64,000 nt of DNA from Cyanoderma ruficeps (lineage: Eukaryota; Chordata; Aves; Passeriformes; Timaliidae). Under the pieces are notes generated by a model. That model made no database searches. It had not been told where the DNA came from and worked only from the letters and a program-made list of their open reading frames with translations. Where the stretch lies: NCBI GenBank assembly GCA_008694505.1, contig VZDJ01004378.1, positions 23,902,849 to 23,966,848 on the forward strand, written 5' to 3'. How positions within the stretch are numbered: position 1 is the stretch's first letter; each line of letters starts with the position of its first letter. The position numbers were made by a program, and so were the translations under genes. Below, piece after piece: positions 58,569 through 64,000 of the stretch.

Positions 58569-61500
58569 GCCTATGCCTGCATGTGTTGATAACTAGATGT
58601 ATGTATCTTGCTAAAATCCAATGAAATTATAAGTTTCTGATTAAAAAAGCTAATAAAGTGAATGCACTTACCATTTGATTCTTTGGGTATTCAACACAAG
58701 TAAAAAACCAACAGGTCTTTGAATTTCATTATTTCAACCACAAGCTTAATTTACAATTTTTTTCAGAATTGTTTTACTCTATTTTCAGTACCTGCTGATA
58801 CACAACCACATTTTCTGAAATCCAAGAAAACTGTCAGATGATCGTAGTAAAGAGGTTCTCTAAATTATTAATTCCTACTCCGTAATTTTGCATCTGATGA
58901 TCTTCCTGGGAATTTTCTCAAATACTGAAGATCTTCAGTCTGTTGCCCATGAGAAACAAAAGTACATTTGTTCATTTTAATAGGAATTGACACATCAGAT
59001 ATAGTACTTTTCTCAATAGAATTTGTGAAGATCTAATATTTAATAAAATAATCCAACTAACATTCATGACAAAAATGTTTGAAAAGCAATTTTCACTAAA
59101 ATATATGGAACTTTAAATGTATCATATAAAGTAATTTAATAAATATTTATATAAAAGAGCCAGTCTTACTTTTCTGCTTAACTGCAATGACTCCTACTCT
59201 TTTTCAGTGTATACTGAAATGTGAATTGGCTTCTACTTTCATTGCACAGTTTGAGTTGTACTGTTATTACAGATTCACATTGATGTAACTCAGAAAATAG
59301 TATTCTAATGAGACTTTTGCTTAAATAATGACTCTAGAGTTTGATCTTCGTTTGATACAATAATGTGTTAATGTATTATCAGGGAAAAGGAAAGGAGTTA
59401 AATTTGTATTTAACTGGGAAAAAAAGCCCTACGTCATTATATCAGATCAATAGCAATTGTATCCATTTCTGAATGATGCCATTCTTTCAAAAACACACAA
59501 TAACAAAACCTCAAAAATAGATATGGTAACCAGTCAACAAAATATAAAAATTACTTTTCAAGCTTTTCAAAATTCTCATATTCAAAGAAGTTTCAAAATA
59601 AAATGCACTACGGTATAGAAATAGAGAGGCTTCACAGAAAAGAGAGATTAAAATTGCTCTTCAATTTGTCCAGGATGCAGAAATCCTACAGGCACATTCT
59701 CAAAGGTTTTCTAGATTAGTTCTAGGCAGCAAAAATTGGTTCAGCTTCTATCCAGATAAGAAATAAAAGGCTTTCTAAATTTTCTCCTATTCTTACCTAA
59801 AATGCATATCAAGACAAAATGCCATTATGTTATGGATAACTTTTTAATTATTTTGTAGAATACAACATACATGGAGAAGATATGTTTGGTATTTCATCTT
59901 TTTGCTCTATAATCTACTCGTGCCCCTATATGTCATTTATATTTCCTTTGTATTTCATTGACATCAATCACGTATAGTACAGCAGCTTTTATAAATACTG
60001 TGAAAAATTGTATTTTAGTTTGATATGCTCCTACACAAATGTCAGTAATATAGGGCTAATTCTTTCAGCGAGACTAGCAAGGAAAATTATTTATTCATAA
60101 GGTATTGCACAAAATTCATTAGCACAGCTGTTACCGTCTGCACAAAGAATTCCAAATGAACATGATGGGTTATAAATTTAAATTAAAATTGATTATTAAT
60201 GCAAATCTTAATGACTGCAGAAACAGGACTGTGTAAAGTCATGACATTGTGTACAGTATTCGTCTCTCATGAGTTATTTTAAAATATGGATGTTTTAAAT
60301 CATGGATAGTGCCAAACTGCATCTATGGAGGAATTTAAGAAATGAGCCCAAACTCACATGTGGCCAAAGCAGCCACTTGCTGAACCCACCTGTTAGTGTA
60401 TACTTTCTGCCAGGAGGAGCAGCCTTGTTTAGCACTCTTTCCAGGGCACTTCTGGAGCATGTGAATTATGTTTCTCTGCCTTCATTTTCATTGGCAGTTC
60501 AGCTAATGTCTTCAATACTGCTAATATATTTACTTAAATGCTTAATATCTCAAATAATCTGTCCATTTCCGAAAGTGATAAGCATACTGACAGACTCAGG
60601 TAATGTGTTACTGTGCTTAAAGGTTTTTTTTAATATGGATATATACTTTTAAATCTGTATTAGAAATGTGGTTGGTTAAGTTAGCTTTATAAAAGCATAA
60701 TTAAAATTTACATATTCAGCTGAAACCCTACTGGAATACTAAATCTTGTCTCTAATTAGAGCATCCTTTGACACACTTATTAATTACATATTACATTTCA
60801 AACACTTCCAGACATTAGAGTGAGGAGAAAAAGTACAATGCAAGAAGAGAGACTGCAGTTTGAATCCATGGTTTTTATATCCTTCCTCTTATTTTGTTAC
60901 TGAGGCTGTTACGCTTGCCAATCATAGAGATACTGAGTTCTACTTAAATGTTGCTTTATGATCTGTAAGCCCACATTTAATTTCTTACTATTAGGATCTA
61001 TGTCAAGATTTGTAACTAACATATGAATGTTGAAGGCAAGGGGTGTAATCCCTCTCAGTTATAGCTATAAGGTCATGTTCATGCTCAGGAAGCACTTTTT
61101 TCCAGCTCCAAGAATTCTTAAAAGACATTTATTTAGGATCCAGAAAAGATTACCATTGAATTTTGATTAATTTTTAACTCAAATAACAGAGTGTTTTGCT
61201 CATTTAAGTTTGTGAGTCCAGCAAATGCCTCTATTGAAGCAGAACAAGAAAAGCAAGGGCAATTAATTAGGTAAAATTCTGTGTAAAGCTGGGAAAAGCA
61301 AGACATTCTTGAAATTATAAAACTGTTTTATCTAAAAGAAACCTCTACCCCTCCTGATACTGAATAGATCAAAGGGGAAATTAAACATCTCATCCTCTCT
61401 CTTGAAAAGAAATGGTTAATTAAACTTCTGGGGTTTTTTTAACTGGATGACAGAATTGCCCATAATCTTGTGGCTAGTTCACAGGGATAAGTTTCAAGGA

Positions 61501-62151
61501 GAGCATACAGTGCCAGCTCAAATGAACAAGACATTGCCATGACCTTATTGCTAAATGCCACAGAATTATTTTTCTTTTGAATATATACTGGTGATGGACA
61601 GTACTTATTTGGATAGCAGACTGGAACAACTCAAAGTCAGGAAAAGTATACAGAAAATAAATACTAAATTAAAAAAATTTTAAAAAAAAGTTCTTTTTGC
61701 AAAGTAGCCAGGAATTTTAATAAATATGGGACAACTGGTCAGGATGTGTGAGAAGTCAGATATAAAGCAGGACAAACATAGAAAGAAATTAGATAAAGAG
61801 AGGAGTGGTATACACCCTAGAAAAGTAGGGGGAGGAAAACAAAGTTAAGAGTGTACTATTGAGATAGAATGGAAATAGTAAAGATGTGAAGAAGGATTAA
61901 AATAATTTCTTATAAGTGAGTAAAAGCTACATGACTATGTAGGCATGTAAAAAATCTTCTGTAGATCTAAAGAAGGGAGGTAAGCATAAAGCAATTTGCA
62001 GATTTTGTCACTTGCAAATTACATGAGTCATCTCAGAAAAGTGTTGATGAGAAATCTATGCTACACAAGAATGTAATTCTTTGTAAAACACATGTTTTAC
62101 AGAAATAAAGGTTAGGACCAGATATACTTTTAATGTAGATTTAGACTGTTT
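58569..62151. other. Unique AT-rich non-coding stretch
   Basis: No gene or transposon is recognised. The 116-codon plus-strand frame at 60302-60652 is among the longest in the window. It has a hydrophobic stretch in its second half but no recognisable motif, no upstream promoter signal I can see, and no codon pattern unlike its neighbours. Complex patches at 60080-60240 and 61210-61320 could be conserved non-coding DNA. Confidence 0.5.
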
Positions 62152-62221
62152 TATATATACATATATACATATATATATATATGCACACACACACATATAT
62201 ATACATATATATATATATAAA
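62152..62221. repeat. TA/CA compound microsatellite
   Basis: About 70 bases of (TA)n interrupted by ACATATA units, with a (CA)5-type core GCACACACACACA near the middle. The Tyr/Ile-rich frame at 62056-62304 (minus) is produced by this repeat and is not a gene. Confidence 0.95.
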
Positions 62222-64000
62222 TTAGAACTAAGAACAATCCAAGAATTCATCTTGCTATATAGAAACCTCTTGCTGATTGCAAAGAAGGTGGAAAATTGAA
62301 ACAAGAAAATACATAATCATCTGTAAATCTTCAACATTTCCTGGATGAAATTTCTGTGTCCTTCACATTTAAAGTATTTTGGTATTACAAGATTTTGACA
62401 AGTTACAATTCCCCTAAATAAATATTTTCAAACAGTATCCTTTGGCACCTTGTCATCCATGACTCTTACACACATATATTTTTAATACGACTGTATCTCT
62501 AAATCTAAAGGACAATTTCTTAAATTCTTAAGCCTACTTTTCCATGTTTTGAAGAAGATGTTTTATTACACTGCTTTTTCTTCTTCTTTGCCAAAATATA
62601 AAAGAATTTGGATTAAAAATAACATACAAACCCACAACTTTTCAATTTAAGCAACTACCCTGTAAGTAATGGCTATGGGTATGTGTATGTTTAAATTTAA
62701 TCTTAAATTTAAGCCCTCACAAAGCTAAGGATTGAAGGGAAACAACATCAACAATGTAGATAAATAACCGAATCAAGAGACACGAATTGAAATTATTAAT
62801 TAACCAGTGAATTATGATAAAATAATATTGTCATTTAAAGTGGAAGGAAATTGAACAGGACACCTTTTAGTTTTAGTCTTCAAGCAAAATATAAGAAACA
62901 GTGAAACAGAAGCCTATCAAAATGTTAGAAGAAATACTAATAAGAGAAAAGAAATGTTTGCATAGGAAAGTTGACTAATGAATCTTTGGTAGTTATACAT
63001 TATGAATTAATCGTGATAGATAGGCAGTTGTCAGTAGGTAACTGATGAAAGAAGAAAAAGAAATTAGGGAAAGAAATCAAAGGAAGCTCATTTCATATGA
63101 GATGGTCCACAGCTTGATTCACTGCTAAAAAATAACTGAGTTTGTCTAATAGTGATGCTTGAAAAAGAAATAGACCCAGGATATTAAAAAGACATTGGTG
63201 TGTTGGAAAAATATGCTTCCCGTACGTGTAATTAAAACTGCTCTCTCCTGATAGAGAGTAAAGTAAGTCCTGAGCACCTCATGCCTATGGCAAACATCAG
63301 AAATATAATCATCAGAATCCTAGATTATTTTAAAAACCTTATTATAAAATCAAAAACTTTAAAGAGAGATATCTACTTCAACTGAAATGTTGGGTGGAAA
63401 AACAAGGGTGTTTCTTTAAAATTATTACTAATTAATATATCTCAGGACATTTTCATAGATTTTAGATTGACTCAATACACTTGCCCCTTTTTTAAAGCTT
63501 TTACTGCATTATATTTTCTGCATTCGATATCTTCCTTCATTACTTTTAATCCACTTTCTTTCCATCTTTGGAATTAGATATAAGTTTATAGTCTTTTATA
63601 GGCCTATTTTTAGACTTGGAACCACCTCCCAGAGAGTATAAGTATTTTCAAGCTGCTCCCAGGTCTGCTGGAAACGTATCTTTTCTCTGATGAATCCTAT
63701 CCTTAACATGTTGCTGCACTTCAGTAGTAAATTTCTGTGTACAGTAAATCAACCTATATTTTTCCGTCTTTTGCTTTTAGACTGTTCATGGAAACTCACA
63801 GTTCACATCATATATTGTGTCGTGCTCTGTTGTAACCTTTTGGTATCTCTCTTTTTTAGGACTGGCTGAGAAAAAAAAATTTCCAAAGTTTTGACATCAG
63901 TTTTTATCCAACATTACAATGTAAATAAACAAAGTTGATAATTTTTTTGTGGGAAAGGAAAATAAAAATAACAATTCCTGTAATGATGTACTGAATGGAT
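62222..64000. other. Unique AT-rich non-coding stretch to the window end
   Basis: No gene, RNA or transposon is recognised; the sequence is low-GC with short A and T runs. Confidence 0.5.

Noticed and set aside
60302..60652. 116-codon plus-strand frame with a hydrophobic second half
   Set aside because: No recognisable domain, promoter or exon boundary; the length is within chance expectation for 64 kb read in six frames.
62056..62304. 82-codon frame with Tyr/Ile/Cys repeats
   Set aside because: Produced by the TA/CA microsatellite.
1..64000. CRISPR arrays, bacterial operons, phage or plasmid systems
   Set aside because: No regularly spaced repeats, ribosome-binding sites or dense coding; the sequence is vertebrate (avian) nuclear DNA.

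Overview
The window looks like AT-rich (roughly one-third GC by eye) avian nuclear DNA with no protein-coding gene, rRNA or intact tRNA that I can support. The bird assignment rests on repeats. There are many 5'-truncated CR1 LINE pieces with the typical avian 3' ends, several short LTRs of avian endogenous-retrovirus type, and one SINE made of a tRNA-Ile-like head joined to a CR1 tail. That SINE architecture matches TguSINE1, known from zebra finch and other passerines, so a passerine (songbird lineage) is the best guess. This comes from memory of the families; no database was searched.

Layout: 1-4.5 kb is unique AT-rich sequence with slightly more complex patches at 1.5-1.9 and 2.2-3.5 kb. 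A CR1 lies at 4.56-5.34 kb (minus strand, with remnants of the reverse-transcriptase C-terminus). A CR1 3' end is at 8.04-8.13 kb (+). A nested CR1-in-CR1 lies at 11.12-12.30 kb. A 147-base assembly gap follows at 13.2 kb. A CR1 3' end (19.14-19.29 kb) and a probable minus-strand LTR (19.57-19.90 kb) come next, then CR1s at 26.27-26.77 (minus), 28.24-28.31 (minus, tiny) and 32.33-32.63 kb (+). A minus-strand LTR at 37.38-37.69 kb is followed by a 59-codon open frame that may be internal ERV sequence. An ERV leader-like fragment lies at 41.94-42.26 kb, the SINE at 43.09-43.23 kb, and a very old CR1 at 49.88-49.99 kb. A probable LTR lies at 53.53-53.93 kb, and two different GC-rich solo LTRs sit side by side at 57.77-58.57 kb. 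The rest, to 64 kb, is unique AT-rich DNA with a TA/CA microsatellite at 62.15 kb.

The open reading frames present are short (164 codons at most). They are scattered on both strands and either overlap transposons or resemble no family I recognise, as expected by chance in stop-poor stretches and repeat DNA. The window is therefore best read as a gene desert or the inside of a very long intron. No new gene system was found. The points most worth checking are the SINE, the paired LTRs, the LTR with its adjacent open frame, the nested CR1s, several perfect inverted repeats, and a few unique patches that could be conserved non-coding elements.
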